Assembly (NCBI RefSeq): GCF_000787375.1
Contig: NZ_JRJU01000014.1
Location: 1 to 64,000, forward strand
Origin: Halalkalibacter okhensis
GTDB taxonomy: Bacteria; Bacillota; Bacilli; Bacillales; Bacillaceae_D
Length of the DNA stretch: 64,000 bases
Direction: 5' to 3'
Every line of letters begins with the position of its first letter. Within the stretch, counting starts at the first letter, position 1. The notes beneath the pieces were generated by a model. That model had not been told where the DNA came from. It was given only the letters and a program-made list of their open reading frames with translations, and ran no database searches. This document shows, piece by piece, positions 1-9,438 of the stretch. The position numbers were made by a program, and so were the translations under genes.

Positions 1-390
1 GCCCCAGAAGGTCAATGGGGAGCAGGTCATATGCCAGGTCCGGGTTATCCAGGAGGAATGCCACAAGCCCCAGGAGGCCAATGGGGAGCAGGTCATATGC
101 CAGGTCCGGGTTATCCAGGAGGAATGCCACAAGCTCCAGGAGGTCAGTGGGGAGCAGGTCATATGCCAGGTCCGGGTTATCCAGGAGGAATGCCACAAGC
201 TCCAGGAGGTCAGTGGGGAGCAGGTCACATGCCAGGCCCCGGGTTCCCAGGTGGAGAAATGCCACCTTTGCCGGAAGCAGGTTACCCTGAATCAGAATAC
301 AATGGAGCAATTTCACCGGATAGTGCTAACTGGCAAGTAGATCAGATGCCTCCAATGAACCAGTGGAACAACAATAATACTTGGGATTAA
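1..390 (+). CDS. Gly/Pro/Met-rich repeat protein, probable spore coat protein (5' partial)
   Basis: The reading frame is open from the first base, so the true start lies upstream of the window. Four tandem 22-residue units (66 bp each, beginning near 31, 97, 163 and 229) repeat the pattern MPGPGYPGGMPQAPGGQWGAGH, followed by a non-repetitive tail ending in NNNNTWD. Low-complexity Gly/Pro/Gln/Met repeats of this kind are common in structural proteins of the Bacillus spore coat. The position upstream of mrfA resembles the B. subtilis yppG neighbourhood, but I cannot confirm that assignment. There is no enzymatic domain. A strong terminator follows directly. Confidence 0.6.
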   Translation, partial: APEGQWGAGHMPGPGYPGGMPQAPGGQWGAGHMPGPGYPGGMPQAPGGQWGAGHMPGPGYPGGMPQAPGGQWGAGHMPGPGFPGGEMPPLPEAGYPESEYNGAISPDSANWQVDQMPPMNQWNNNNTWD

Positions 391-401
391 TCTAAATAAT
401 T

Positions 402-442
402 AAGGTATTCCAAAAGGGAAAAGAGACCTTTTGGAATACCTT
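402..442. terminator. Rho-independent terminator (bidirectional)
   Basis: A perfect 16-bp inverted repeat (402-417 with 427-442, AAGGTATTCCAAAAGG and its complement) with a 9-nt loop lies between the convergent ends of the coat-like gene and the HAD phosphatase gene. Confidence 0.85.
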
Positions 443-444
443 CA

Positions 445-978
445 CTAGTGTAGTTCCTCTAAAATCCATGGAACTGCAGCTAATAAGTGAGGGAAAACGA
501 TGTTTGCTTGTGCAAAATTATCCGATTCATCACCAATTAATACGGTTTTGCATCCGGCTTTCTTTCCTGCTTCTATGTCAGGTTCTCGATCTCCCACCAT
601 GATACTTCCTGACAAATCAATGTTATGAGCGGAAGCTAAATCAATTAACATTTGTGCTTCCGGTTTTCTACAGACACAACCGGCAGTAGGTTTATGAGGG
701 CAATACGCAATATCCTCAATATGAGCTCCATATTTTGCTAGTTCAGCAATCATTTTTTTGTGCACGTTATGTAGGGCGCTTTCTTTCATAAAACCAAGTC
801 CTACACCACCTTGATTTGTAACAATAAATGTTGGGATGTGGGCCAAATTTAAAAGAGATATGGCCTCTCCAACCCCCTCTAATAGGTAAAACTGACTAGG
901 TTTGTTCACAAATTTAACCCTCGAACTTAATACTTCATTTATGACTCCATCACGATCTAAAAAGACGGCTTTTTTCAT
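445..978 (-). CDS. HAD-IIIA family phosphatase, GmhB-like (histidinol/heptose-bisphosphate phosphatase type)
   Basis: This 177-residue protein starts with MKKAVFLDRDGVINE, the DxDG nucleophile motif of the HAD superfamily. It then shows TNQGG (motif II), a cysteine/histidine cluster CPHKPTAGCVCRKP typical of the zinc-binding loop of GmhB-like enzymes, and GDREPDIEAGKKAG (motif IV). Family members dephosphorylate sugar bisphosphates such as D-glycero-D-manno-heptose 1,7-bisphosphate or histidinol phosphate; the substrate here is unknown. An in-frame start lies 24 codons upstream, but I chose the ATG at 978 because GGAGG sits about 6 nt before it and homology begins there. It is a single gene ending at the shared terminator. 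Confidence 0.8.
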   Translation of the reverse strand: MKKAVFLDRDGVINEVLSSRVKFVNKPSQFYLLEGVGEAISLLNLAHIPTFIVTNQGGVGLGFMKESALHNVHKKMIAELAKYGAHIEDIAYCPHKPTAGCVCRKPEAQMLIDLASAHNIDLSGSIMVGDREPDIEAGKKAGCKTVLIGDESDNFAQANIVFPHLLAAVPWILEELH

Positions 979-1168
979 AATAACCTCCATATTATAATCT
1001 GAAAAATTGAATCGCATGAAAAGTGCATTGCTGACTATTACTAAATACATATAGAGTTAAGTAATAGGCAGCAATAGTAAATAATTATCCTTGATTAACA
1101 AGAATATCTTTTGCTTCTGAAAAACAAAATAATCATTGCAGGAAATTGATTATAAGGAGCGATGCTTT

Positions 1169-1576
1169 GTGAAATGGCAAAAAGCACTATTAACAACACT
1201 TCAACGTCAACAAGGAAAAAAAATAGCGTTAGCTGTTGATACATCAACGAATGAAGTCAACACAGAATTAATTGACAACATCATTTCACTATTCGCTCAA
1301 TTAAACCCAGATACAAAGCTCATTCAGTCAGATTTTAAAATTAGAGATATTTCTTCGGTCGCTAATGCTAAAGTGACATATTATAAGCACGGAAAATCGT
1401 CATATACTGAAGTTCTTGAATGGGCCGAAGCTGAAAATGTCGATATTTTATTTTATATAACAGATGTAACTGGTTATTTTTATGAGGATTTATCGGTCGA
1501 TTATGATGTGATGTGGTTAGTTCCAAATAATTTTGTTCCAAAGGTACCTTTTGGAAAAACACTTAAAATTGCATAA
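1169..1576 (+). CDS. VWA-like domain protein (resembles C-terminal domain of DUF2201)
   Basis: This is a 135-residue protein with a GTG start; AAGGAG at 1154-1159 is spaced 9 nt from it, which is better than the upstream ATG at 1136. The pattern ALAVDTSTNEV (MIDAS-like DxS), a central TYYKHGKSSY region, DILFYITDVTGYF (the usual yfTDGxG position), VMWLVPNN and a PFGKTLKIA end match the VWA-like C-terminal half of DUF2201 putative metallopeptidases. The usual N-terminal metallopeptidase-like domain is absent, so this is either a stand-alone VWA-like domain or the remnant of a larger gene. No partner MoxR-type AAA+ ATPase is present next to it. Function unknown. Confidence 0.55.
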   Translation: MKWQKALLTTLQRQQGKKIALAVDTSTNEVNTELIDNIISLFAQLNPDTKLIQSDFKIRDISSVANAKVTYYKHGKSSYTEVLEWAEAENVDILFYITDVTGYFYEDLSVDYDVMWLVPNNFVPKVPFGKTLKIA

Positions 1577-1668
1577 CTAAGCAAAGAAGAATTGTCTTTA
1601 AAGATCCTAGCAACAAACATACTGTTTGGATAGTAGAAAATCACTCTTCTTACTACTTCTAACACAAA

Positions 1669-1706
1669 AAAAGAGGATAAGTCGTTGCGACTTATCCTCT
1701 TTTCTT
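1669..1706. terminator. Bidirectional terminator
   Basis: A perfect 16-bp stem (1669-1684 with 1688-1703) with a TTG loop is flanked by A and T runs. It separates the convergent VWA-like gene and the small minus-strand gene. Confidence 0.85.
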
Positions 1707-1709
1707 TCA

Positions 1710-1889
1710 TTAACGTTGGTTTTGATTTTGGTTTAACATATCTTTTAAAGGCTCCATCATGTTCATGTTGTTCCCACCATTATTTCTATTTCTCATCATT
1801 GAATATGCAGCTGCTCCAACTCCTAAACCTACAACAGACATCATTAAACCATTTCCGTTTTTTTTGCGTTTGCGACCAAACATTTGCAT
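1710..1889 (-). CDS. Small Met/Asn-rich membrane-associated protein (DUF3918-like)
   Basis: This 59-residue protein reads MQMFGRKRKKNGNG, then a short hydrophobic stretch LMMSVVGLGVGAAAY, then an Asn/Met-rich tail. A GGGGG purine run lies about 7 nt before the ATG at 1889, and the gene ends just before a strong terminator. Similar 50-60 residue proteins with a basic N-terminus and a glycine/alanine hydrophobic segment are widespread in Bacillaceae (DUF3918 type, from memory). Function is unknown; a single membrane insertion is plausible. It is too short to be found by length-based gene calling. Confidence 0.6.
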   Translation of the reverse strand: MQMFGRKRKKNGNGLMMSVVGLGVGAAAYSMMRNRNNGGNNMNMMEPLKDMLNQNQNQR

Positions 1890-2090
1890 ATTGCTTCCCC
1901 CTTCAAAATAGTTTGAATCAATGAATGAAACATTAGTTATGATCTGTTTTACATTGAGTAGTTATGCGTGGAGATCCTTTCCAAACATCTAGTTCTATTA
2001 TAAAACTTCATAAATTTACCAAGTGAAAAAAGCTATTATTTTTACGGTTTAAATGAACAATAAAAATAAAAAACAAAGGGAGCAAAGAAA

Positions 2091-3020
2091 ATGAAAAAAA
2101 GAACAATCATATTAGCTATATTGAGTGCTTTTCTATTTATTGTTGTTGGTTGCCAAGATGACCAAAATGCAATGGAAGGAATGGGAGTTGGAGAAGGTCA
2201 AATTTCAAGTGATTTTACGACGGCTTCAAGTGAGCAATATCCACATACAAAACCAATTCAAATTCAACATGCCAAATATGACTTTGACGTCCAACAATCT
2301 GTCCAAATGTCAAGAGACGAAATTGCGAGGTTGTTACCGGGAGATGTGATGCAGCATTTACCTGAAGGGGCTAATCAATTAACACCAGAAGATATTGCAA
2401 GATTATTACCTGAAGGGTCAACTCAGCTTTCTCCTGAAGACATTGCCGAACGATTACGTAGAGGTATGCCACCAGGGCAAGGGGGCGGACCTGCTCCAGA
2501 ACCAGAAGTTGTACAACCAGAAACACCAACAGGGCAGCCAGAACAAGCTCAGCCAGAAACACCAACAGGGCAACAACCTGAACAGGCTCAGCCAGAAGCA
2601 GACCAACAAGAAGAAACACCTCAACAAGAAACAACGGAGGGAATTAGTGAGTTTGAGCAAAGGGTGATCGAACTGACGAATACAGAAAGAAGAAACAATG
2701 GGTTATCAGATTTACAGGCTGATGCAGCACTTAGCAATGTGGCAAGAGTAAAGTCAACAGATATGCAGGAAAATAATTATTTTTCACATACAAGCCCAAC
2801 ATATGGATCTCCATTTGATATGATCAGGGATTTTGATATTTCATATCAAGCTGCAGGAGAAAATATTGCACAAGGTCAGCGTAGTCCTGAAGAAGTGGTA
2901 CAGGCATGGATGAATAGTCAAGGACACCGAGAAAATATCCTGAACGGCTCCTTTACACATATTGGGGTTGGGCATGTCGAGAATGGAAATTATTGGACGC
3001 AATTGTTTATAACCAAGTAG
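2091..3020 (+). CDS. CAP/SCP-domain lipoprotein (YkwD-like)
   Basis: This 309-residue secreted lipoprotein has a signal peptide MKKRTIILAILSAFLFIVVGC with lipobox cysteine C21. Residues about 75-130 contain repeated (L/T)xPEDIAxLLPEG units. Residues about 130-185 are a Pro/Gln/Glu linker with repeated PETPTGQQPEQAQ-type units. The C-terminal 125 residues are a CAP domain (FEQRVIELTNTERR, YFSHTSPTYG, AAGENIAQG, VVQAWMNSQGHRENILNG, IGVG). CAP proteins of this type are exported in Bacillus and associated with the cell surface or spore; the biochemical role is not settled. The RBS is AAAGGGAGC before the ATG. It is a single gene with its own terminator. Confidence 0.85.
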   Translation: MKKRTIILAILSAFLFIVVGCQDDQNAMEGMGVGEGQISSDFTTASSEQYPHTKPIQIQHAKYDFDVQQSVQMSRDEIARLLPGDVMQHLPEGANQLTPEDIARLLPEGSTQLSPEDIAERLRRGMPPGQGGGPAPEPEVVQPETPTGQPEQAQPETPTGQQPEQAQPEADQQEETPQQETTEGISEFEQRVIELTNTERRNNGLSDLQADAALSNVARVKSTDMQENNYFSHTSPTYGSPFDMIRDFDISYQAAGENIAQGQRSPEEVVQAWMNSQGHRENILNGSFTHIGVGHVENGNYWTQLFITK

Positions 3021-3026
3021 CAAATA

Positions 3027-3083
3027 AATCAGGCTCATGATAAGACATTGGTAGGGTCTTCAATCGTGAGCCTGATTCCTTTT
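3027..3083. terminator. Terminator after CAP lipoprotein gene
   Basis: An 11-bp stem AATCAGGCTCA (3027-3037) pairs with 3067-3077 and is followed by CCTTTT. It lies between convergent genes and can serve both. Confidence 0.75.
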
Positions 3084-4140
3084 ATAGTTTAGCATCAATG
3101 ATCATCTCTAATAATCGTAGCCGGTTTCGATCATTCACATGATTAAAGGTACGATTTAAAAATTGGTCGGAATCTACGCGGTGTACAAAAACAAGATTTT
3201 CTTTTGGGACAATATCTATAGACTGGCCATAACGTCCAATTGCTGAATAAAGACCCAAATCTTGCAAGCGACCGTTGTCAGCAACCCACCACATATACCC
3301 ATATCCATATTCGGTAGAAGCGGGTACATCTGTATGTTTTGATGTACTTGTTTGAACCCATTTTTCCGGAATCAACTGCTGTCCTGCCCACTGCCCATTT
3401 TGAAGATACAATTGTCCGAATCGAGCCATATCCCTCGCAGACATACGAAATAAATATGATGGATGGAGTGTACGGTTAAGCTCATACTTGTAGAAAGAGT
3501 CTTCCGGCGTATAATCTTCCATTCCTAGAGGTAACGCAATCTTTTCATGAAATTCACTAAATAAGTCTTTGGTTGTTTTTTCATTAAAAATCGTTCCTAA
3601 AACATTGAAATCCCAGTTATTATAATGAAAGTATGTTCCTGGTAAATGAGCTTCTCGTTCTGGGCGATTCCACCTCATCAGCAACGATTCCTCTCCAGCT
3701 CTTAAAAAAATTCCAGAGCGTGAGGTAAGTAGATCTTCCACTTTTGCATTCTGTTCTAATACGGATAATGGTTCATGATCGGTAACCTCTAGTTCTTCTA
3801 GGGTAGCATTAATATCAATGATTTCATTATCAACATGGGTGCCATACAGGGCGCTTAAAAAGCTTTTTCTAACCGAATGAACATTGCTTTTTTTTGTAAC
3901 ATCGCCCCATTCGACGAGAATTTTACCGTCATAAATAACCATGGCTGAGGTAGAGCCGAGTGAATTATAATATTCTTTTGCTTCATTTAATTTCTTTTTA
4001 GACCATCCTGCATCTTCTGGATGAGAGTGGTATTCCCATGTTGAATCTCCTTGTTTGTTCGAATGGCAACTTATAAGGCTGATAGCCAATATATTAACCA
4101 TTCCCGCTACAAGCAGGAGTTTCTTTTTTCGTCCGATCAT
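3082..4140 (-). CDS. Serine hydrolase of the beta-lactamase class C / PBP family, lipoprotein
   Basis: This 352-residue protein has a signal peptide ending in the lipobox LISC (C25), so the enzyme is probably anchored outside the membrane. The catalytic SxxK is S89-V-R-K92 (HSVRKSFLSAL), and the Y-x-N motif is in FHYNNWDFN. The third motif is atypical, probably within IGRYGQSIDIVP, as in many esterase or peptidase-like members. Such proteins include D-Ala-D-Ala peptidases, esterases and amide hydrolases; the substrate cannot be read from sequence. Its stop lies close to the upstream CAP gene terminator, and the acyltransferase gene lies 38 bp upstream on the same strand, so the two may be co-transcribed. 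Confidence 0.8.
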   Translation of the reverse strand: MIGRKKKLLLVAGMVNILAISLISCHSNKQGDSTWEYHSHPEDAGWSKKKLNEAKEYYNSLGSTSAMVIYDGKILVEWGDVTKKSNVHSVRKSFLSALYGTHVDNEIIDINATLEELEVTDHEPLSVLEQNAKVEDLLTSRSGIFLRAGEESLLMRWNRPEREAHLPGTYFHYNNWDFNVLGTIFNEKTTKDLFSEFHEKIALPLGMEDYTPEDSFYKYELNRTLHPSYLFRMSARDMARFGQLYLQNGQWAGQQLIPEKWVQTSTSKHTDVPASTEYGYGYMWWVADNGRLQDLGLYSAIGRYGQSIDIVPKENLVFVHRVDSDQFLNRTFNHVNDRNRLRLLEMIIDAKL

Positions 4141-4178
4141 TAGAATGCACCCTAACTATAGTATGTTTGTTGATATGT

Positions 4179-5303
4179 TTAGGAATTTGTATGGTGATTA
4201 TTGCTAGCAAAAACAGCTTCTGACCCTACTTTTTTTACCCGTTTCGGTAGGTCGACCTTTCCAACGATATACTTTCCTATGGCAAAGCGATTTAAATAAT
4301 AAATTGTTAAAATTGAAAAGGTTGTACTTGCAACAAATAAAATGAGTATCGTAAATATTCCAAAGTTTACAGACAAGATTGTAAAGAAAACAATAAATAT
4401 AGAAATATAACTTGTATGCAACAAATAGATGCCATACGAGTATTTATTGACCATCATAAAGAAAGAGGGAATGGCCTTCATTTTCATTGCGAAATAAATG
4501 ATAAAGGCAATCACACTTAATGTATGGAATAGGATATCAATCCGTTTTGAACTATGGATTGTAAGCAAGCCACTATGATAAAAATAGAGCAGGACAATCC
4601 CGGTAACAAAAGGTGCTGCTATAACAATAGCTTTGTACTTTTGAATATACCGAATGAAGGCTTCATAGTTTTGCCCAACATAATAAGCAATTGAGAAATA
4701 AAAAATCCAGCCTGGGAAAGGGATCCAATAAAATCGTTCCCACACATAGTCGCTAAAAATAAAGTTAATTGGATTTGTAAAGTTAAAGATACACAAATAC
4801 GCTACATTAATGAATAAGGAATAAATTATGACCTTACTTGGATGAGCGCGGTCTAGCCATTTTTTGCATAATACAAACAATAAATAAAACTGGAAAATGA
4901 TTAGAACAAAATAAGCATGGAAATCTCCGATAAATATGTTTAAAAGAACTTTCATTGTGTATTGCTCTAACGAAACAAGCGCATACGGTGATGCATATAG
5001 AAAAGCCATAAAGACGTAAGGAATTAAAATGAATTTTAAGCGCTTGGTAAGGAAGCCATTTGGGATACTTGTTTTTTCCTTATAACTATATCCTAATATG
5101 AAAGCGGTAATAAAAATAAAAGTAGGGGTCCCATAATATAAGAATACATTGATTGAATCAAGAATAACTTCACTGTATTCAGGTAAGTTTAACAAAAATC
5201 CAACATATTCCATTCCCCAAGCAATTGAGTGGAGAAGCACAATGCTTAAACAAGCAATACTACGCAAGAAAGAGATTTCGTTTATATGCTTTTTCCTCAT
5301 CAC
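4179..5303 (-). CDS. Acyltransferase 3 family integral membrane protein
   Basis: This 374-residue, very hydrophobic protein has about ten predicted membrane segments. The N-terminus INEISFLRSIACLSIVLLHSIAW carries the conserved R-x(9-10)-H of acyltransferase family 3 (the OatA, NodX and YfiQ group), whose members transfer acyl groups to peptidoglycan or surface glycans. There is no C-terminal SGNH domain, so it differs from OatA. The next gene downstream is the serine hydrolase at 38 bp, which suggests a joint role in envelope modification. The acceptor is unknown. Confidence 0.8.
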   Translation of the reverse strand: MMRKKHINEISFLRSIACLSIVLLHSIAWGMEYVGFLLNLPEYSEVILDSINVFLYYGTPTFIFITAFILGYSYKEKTSIPNGFLTKRLKFILIPYVFMAFLYASPYALVSLEQYTMKVLLNIFIGDFHAYFVLIIFQFYLLFVLCKKWLDRAHPSKVIIYSLFINVAYLCIFNFTNPINFIFSDYVWERFYWIPFPGWIFYFSIAYYVGQNYEAFIRYIQKYKAIVIAAPFVTGIVLLYFYHSGLLTIHSSKRIDILFHTLSVIAFIIYFAMKMKAIPSFFMMVNKYSYGIYLLHTSYISIFIVFFTILSVNFGIFTILILFVASTTFSILTIYYLNRFAIGKYIVGKVDLPKRVKKVGSEAVFASNNHHTNS

Positions 5304-5721
5304 TAATCAACATCTTTCTATCTAAATTCTTCTTTCTAACGCTGTAAATATCGAATAGTTTTAAGACTTAATAAGCTATCTTCCGTATTAAAGATGTACT
5401 CAAAATCTAAATAATCTATACCCTTTATTACAAAAATGTAAACTGGTGATTCCTAGTTTGCTATAAGCCATGTTTCGTACAATGGTAAAAGGAAGTAGGA
5501 TAGATGTCAATTGTCATCCATTGGTTACACTGGAGATTAATCATTCCCCTTTACTGTAATTAATTTCCTTTACCTTCATCATGATAAGGCTAGAAAAACA
5601 AACAAACATTCGCTAAAATGAAAAGGAAAGTAAAATGAGATATTTATTTAGAATAGGATAAAGGTTTTTCTAATTTGTTTTTTTGACTAATCAAACAATC
5701 AACTATTTTTTGAGGTGTACA
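5304..5721. other. Intergenic region, nothing recognised
   Basis: This is AT-rich spacer between divergent genes (acyltransferase on minus, mrfA on plus), so promoters for both must lie here. I could not single out a convincing -35/-10 pair, RNA structure or small gene with an RBS. Confidence 0.5.
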
Positions 5722-7985
5722 ATGTTCAAGAAAAATTTACAGCATATACTTGATGATTTTCGTACGAAGAATGAATGGAAAGACCAAATAGTCCATTGGC
5801 ATGAGATGGATGCAGTTAAGGCGAAACTAGTTGATTTTCCGAAGCAATTAGACGTGAAAATTCAACAAGCTCTGAAGGACCGCGGGATTGGCTCGCTTTA
5901 TTCGCATCAGGCCGAGGCATTTCAATATACACAAAAAAAGAAAATATAGTAGCCGTCACACCAACAGCATCTGGAAAGACGCTATGCTACAATTTGCCAG
6001 TTTTGCAGGAGATTATGGAAAACCAAGAAAGCCGTGCTCTATACTTGTTTCCAACAAAGGCACTAGCGCAAGATCAAAAAAGTGAGCTCAATGAAATAAT
6101 TGAAGAGATCGGAATTAATTTGAAATGCTTCACGTATGACGGGGATACTGCGCCAAACATTAGGCAGGCAGTTAGGAAAGCGGGACATGTAGTCATTACG
6201 AACCCAGATATGCTGCATTCGGCCATATTGCCTCATCATACCAAATGGGTCGCTTTCTTCGAAAACCTAAAGTATATCGTGATTGACGAGCTCCATACAT
6301 ATCGTGGTGTATTTGGTAGTCATGTTGCAAACGTGATTCGTAGATTAAAGCGAATTGCTCATTATTATGGAAGCAATCCTACCTTTATTTGTACTTCAGC
6401 AACGATTGCTAATCCGAAAGAATTGGCTGAAGAATTGACAAGAAGTCCGATGCGGCTCATTGATCAAAATGGGGCGCCTAGAGGAAAAAAACATTTCCTT
6501 TTTTATAATCCTCCTATTGTCAATCAAGCGTTAAATATACGTAAGAGTGCCACAGTCGAGGTCAATGAAATAGCTAAGAAATTTCTGGAAAATAAGATTC
6601 AAACGATCGTTTTTGCAAGAAGTAGAGTACGTGTTGAGATTATTTTAAGCCACTTGCAAGCATTAACAAAAAAGCACATCGGACCGGATTCAATTCGTGG
6701 CTATCGTGGTGGATATTTGCCGAAACAACGAAGGGAAATAGAACGTGGATTAAGACAAGGAGAAATTATTGGGGTTGTTAGTACAAATGCATTAGAATTA
6801 GGTGTTGATATTGGGCAGCTTCAAGTGTGTATCATGACAGGATACCCTGGTTCTGTTGCTAGTGCATGGCAGCAGGCAGGAAGAGCAGGTCGCAGACAAA
6901 ATGAGTCTGTGATCATTATGGTTGCTAGCTCCACCCCAATTGATCAATATATTGTTCAACATCCGGAATACTTTTTTGATAAAAGTCCTGAATCGGCACG
7001 AATCAACCCGGATAATCTTATCATTCTTGTGGATCACTTAAAATGTGCGGCTTATGAACTTCCGTTTAAAAGAGGAGAAACATTTGATGGTGTCGATATT
7101 GAAGAAATTCTTGAATTTTTGACAGAAGAAAACGTTTTACATGAGCGTGCAAATAAATGGTATTGGATGAACGATGCATTCCCAGCTCATGGCATTAGCT
7201 TACGTTCTGCTTCACAAGAAAATGTCATAATTATCGATCAAAGCGACGTTTCTAAGCCTTCCGTTATTGGTGAAATGGATCGATTTAGTGCCATGACATT
7301 GCTACATGATGAAGCAATTTATTTACATCAAGGAATTCAATACCAAGTGGAATATTTAGATTGGGATGAGAAAAAGGCATTTGTACGTGAGGTAGATGTT
7401 GAATATTTTACAGATGCCAACTTAGCTGTTCAACTAAAAGTGTTAGAAGAAGACCAAACTCAATCAGAAAAAGAAGTTACAGTAAGTTATGGAGATGTGA
7501 TGGTAAATGCGAAAGCAACCATCTTTAAGAAAATACGTCTATCAACCTTTGAAAATATTGGATCAGGCCCCATTCATTTACCAGAGGAAGAACTTCATAC
7601 AAATGCGTTGTGGATCAGCTTTTCTTCGCAAATTTCCGATCGATTTAATGAAAGTCCTTTTGATCAAGCACTAACAGGGCTAGCTCAATTACTTCAACAA
7701 GTAGCACCTGTTTTTGTTATGTGTGACCGTAACGATTTACATGTAGTTCCTCAAATGAAAGCGGAACACTCTGAATTGCCAACCATTTTTCTTTATGATC
7801 GTTATCCAGGAGGAATAGGTTTAGCAAAAGAGGTATATCAGAACTTACCCACGATTATCAATCAAGTCGAACACCTTATTTCTAATTGTTATTGCGAGCA
7901 AGGGTGTCCAGCTTGTGTAGGTGCGGGGGAAGGCAATATTAAGGCTCTAGTAAAACGGCTTATTCGTCTTATTAAGGTGAAATAG
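5722..7985 (+). CDS. mrfA: MrfA (YprA) DEAD/DEAH-box DNA repair helicase, interrupted by a -1 frameshift
   Basis: MrfA is the helicase of the MrfAB excision pathway that repairs mitomycin C damage in B. subtilis. The N-terminal part (5722-5949, from MFKKNLQHILDDF) and the rest (frame entered at 5941) are in different frames. Joined, they give about 755 residues, the family length. Motifs: TPTASGKT (Walker A), VIDELH (DExH), CTSATIAN (motif III), AWQQAGRAGRR (motif VI), and a C-terminal cysteine cluster CYCEQGCPAC. The junction is an A7 run (5933-5939) followed by G: one extra A would restore QKKENIVAV. In the present frame the codons CAA AAA AAG contain the slippery heptamer A AAA AAG. Sequencing error, mutation or recoding are all possible. 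RBS GAGGTG precedes 5722. Confidence 0.85.
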
Positions 7986-8000
7986 GGGAGAGGGGGAGAA

Positions 8001-9230
8001 ATGAAAAATAAATTGCAACGAATGAAGCAACACATGGGGATGAACAACACTAAGGAAGAACCTCCTTTAATTGTACCACTAGCACATCTTCCAGGAGAAA
8101 AGAAGCATATTCCTTTCGAATCCGATTGGCACCTTTTTCAAACAACTCCATCTTGGTTTGAAGATCAATATATAATGGTAAGGGAAACGCAATACCCAAT
8201 GGAGCATAAACACGGAAAATATGCTTTTTGCCAAACAAAAGATGCAGTTAATCGATGGCAAGATCATATTTATTCACACCCTTTGTCTGCAAAAGGGCGA
8301 CGGGTTGAAGAATTGCTGTTTTTTGATACAGAAACAACTGGTTTGAGCAGTGGAGTTGGAAATACGATCTTCATGTTAGGTTATGCACAATTTAAAGAGG
8401 ATTATGTTGGTGTAAAGCAATTCTTTTTACCAGGACCTGAATCAGAAGTGGCACTTTATCATCATTTTTTAACAGAGGTAGGTACGTTAGGAAATCTCGT
8501 AACATACAACGGAAAAGCATTCGATTGGCCACAAGTAAAGACTCGTCACACATTTGTACGTGATCAAGTGCCAAAACTTCCGAAATTTGGGCATTTTGAT
8601 TTGCTTCATGCATCAAGAAGGATGTGGAAAGACCTACTTCCTTCTTGTAAATTAGCTGTTGTCGAAAAAGAAGTGCTAGCATTTGAAAGAGTTGAAGATA
8701 CACCGAGTTACATGGCACCAATGTTGTATTTTGACTTTCTTCAAGATCCGAATCCAGAATTTGTAAAAGGTATTTTCCAACACCATGAATGGGATGTCTT
8801 ATCTTTATTGACACTTTATAGTCATTTGTCCTCTATGATCTTAATGTGGGACTCTTTTTCTTTAAATGATAAGGAAAAATATGAAGTAGCTAGATGGTAT
8901 GAGGCTATCGGAGAGAGTGAAATTGCTAAGGGGCAGTACGAATTATTAAAGGGAGTAGGTTCAACAGTAGCTGAAGCAAGTATGTTTGCTTTCGCTATGT
9001 GCTTAAAGAAAGACAAGAACTGGGAGGAGGCATTAGTAAGTTTTTCATCCCTTGTTGGAACAAAGAGATATACGTATTTAGCTTCGATTGAATGTTCGAA
9101 AATACATGAGCATCACATAAAAGATTTTGAGAGGGCAATCTATTATTCAAGATTAGCTCTTGCGGATAATGAATTTGTATCAACTTACCCGAAAGAAAAA
9201 CAAAAAAGATGCGCAATGACCTTCAGTTAA
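8001..9230 (+). CDS. mrfB: MrfB (YprB) DEDDh-type exonuclease
   Basis: This 409-residue protein is the partner exonuclease of MrfA in mitomycin-lesion excision. It shows the ExoI motif FFDTETTGL (D109, E111), a central NGKAFDWP region and the later acidic motif HHEWDVLSLL. The C-terminal third is helical and TPR-like (YEAIGESEIAKGQYELLKG). It begins 15 bp after the mrfA stop with a purine-rich RBS AGGGGGAG, so the two form an operon. The whole reading frame is intact, which argues against long-term loss of the pathway and for a recent or artefactual lesion in mrfA. Confidence 0.9.
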   Translation: MKNKLQRMKQHMGMNNTKEEPPLIVPLAHLPGEKKHIPFESDWHLFQTTPSWFEDQYIMVRETQYPMEHKHGKYAFCQTKDAVNRWQDHIYSHPLSAKGRRVEELLFFDTETTGLSSGVGNTIFMLGYAQFKEDYVGVKQFFLPGPESEVALYHHFLTEVGTLGNLVTYNGKAFDWPQVKTRHTFVRDQVPKLPKFGHFDLLHASRRMWKDLLPSCKLAVVEKEVLAFERVEDTPSYMAPMLYFDFLQDPNPEFVKGIFQHHEWDVLSLLTLYSHLSSMILMWDSFSLNDKEKYEVARWYEAIGESEIAKGQYELLKGVGSTVAEASMFAFAMCLKKDKNWEEALVSFSSLVGTKRYTYLASIECSKIHEHHIKDFERAIYYSRLALADNEFVSTYPKEKQKRCAMTFS

Positions 9231-9370
9231 GAATAAAAAGATTGGAGAGGAAAATAGGGTGAAAAGTGAAATACTCATTTCCTGGGGAAGCGCATCATTA
9301 GCGGTTTTCAAACAAATTTCAACATTTATCATAAAGATTTTTGTAAGTTTATGTAATGTAAAAAAAGGAA

Positions 9371-9399
9371 TTGTCAACGCGTTCAGAAACGATTACAAT
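9371..9399 (+). promoter_or_regulatory. Candidate sigma-A promoter
   Basis: TTGTCA (9371-9376), a 17-bp spacer and TACAAT (9394-9399): five of six matches in each hexamer at ideal spacing. It would start transcription about 30 bp before the small ORF at 9439. Confidence 0.6.
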
Positions 9400-9438
9400 A
9401 TGTTTCGGTAATTCTTTTTAAAGAAATGAGTGAACAAA

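Noticed and set aside
1685-1924. 79-residue plus-strand ORF
   Set aside because: It starts inside a terminator and is antisense to the well-supported small minus-strand gene at 1710-1889.
2371-2667. Val/Leu-rich or Lys/Gln-rich ORFs within the CAP lipoprotein gene
   Set aside because: They arise from the Pro/Gln/Glu repeat region read in other frames; no RBS or family.
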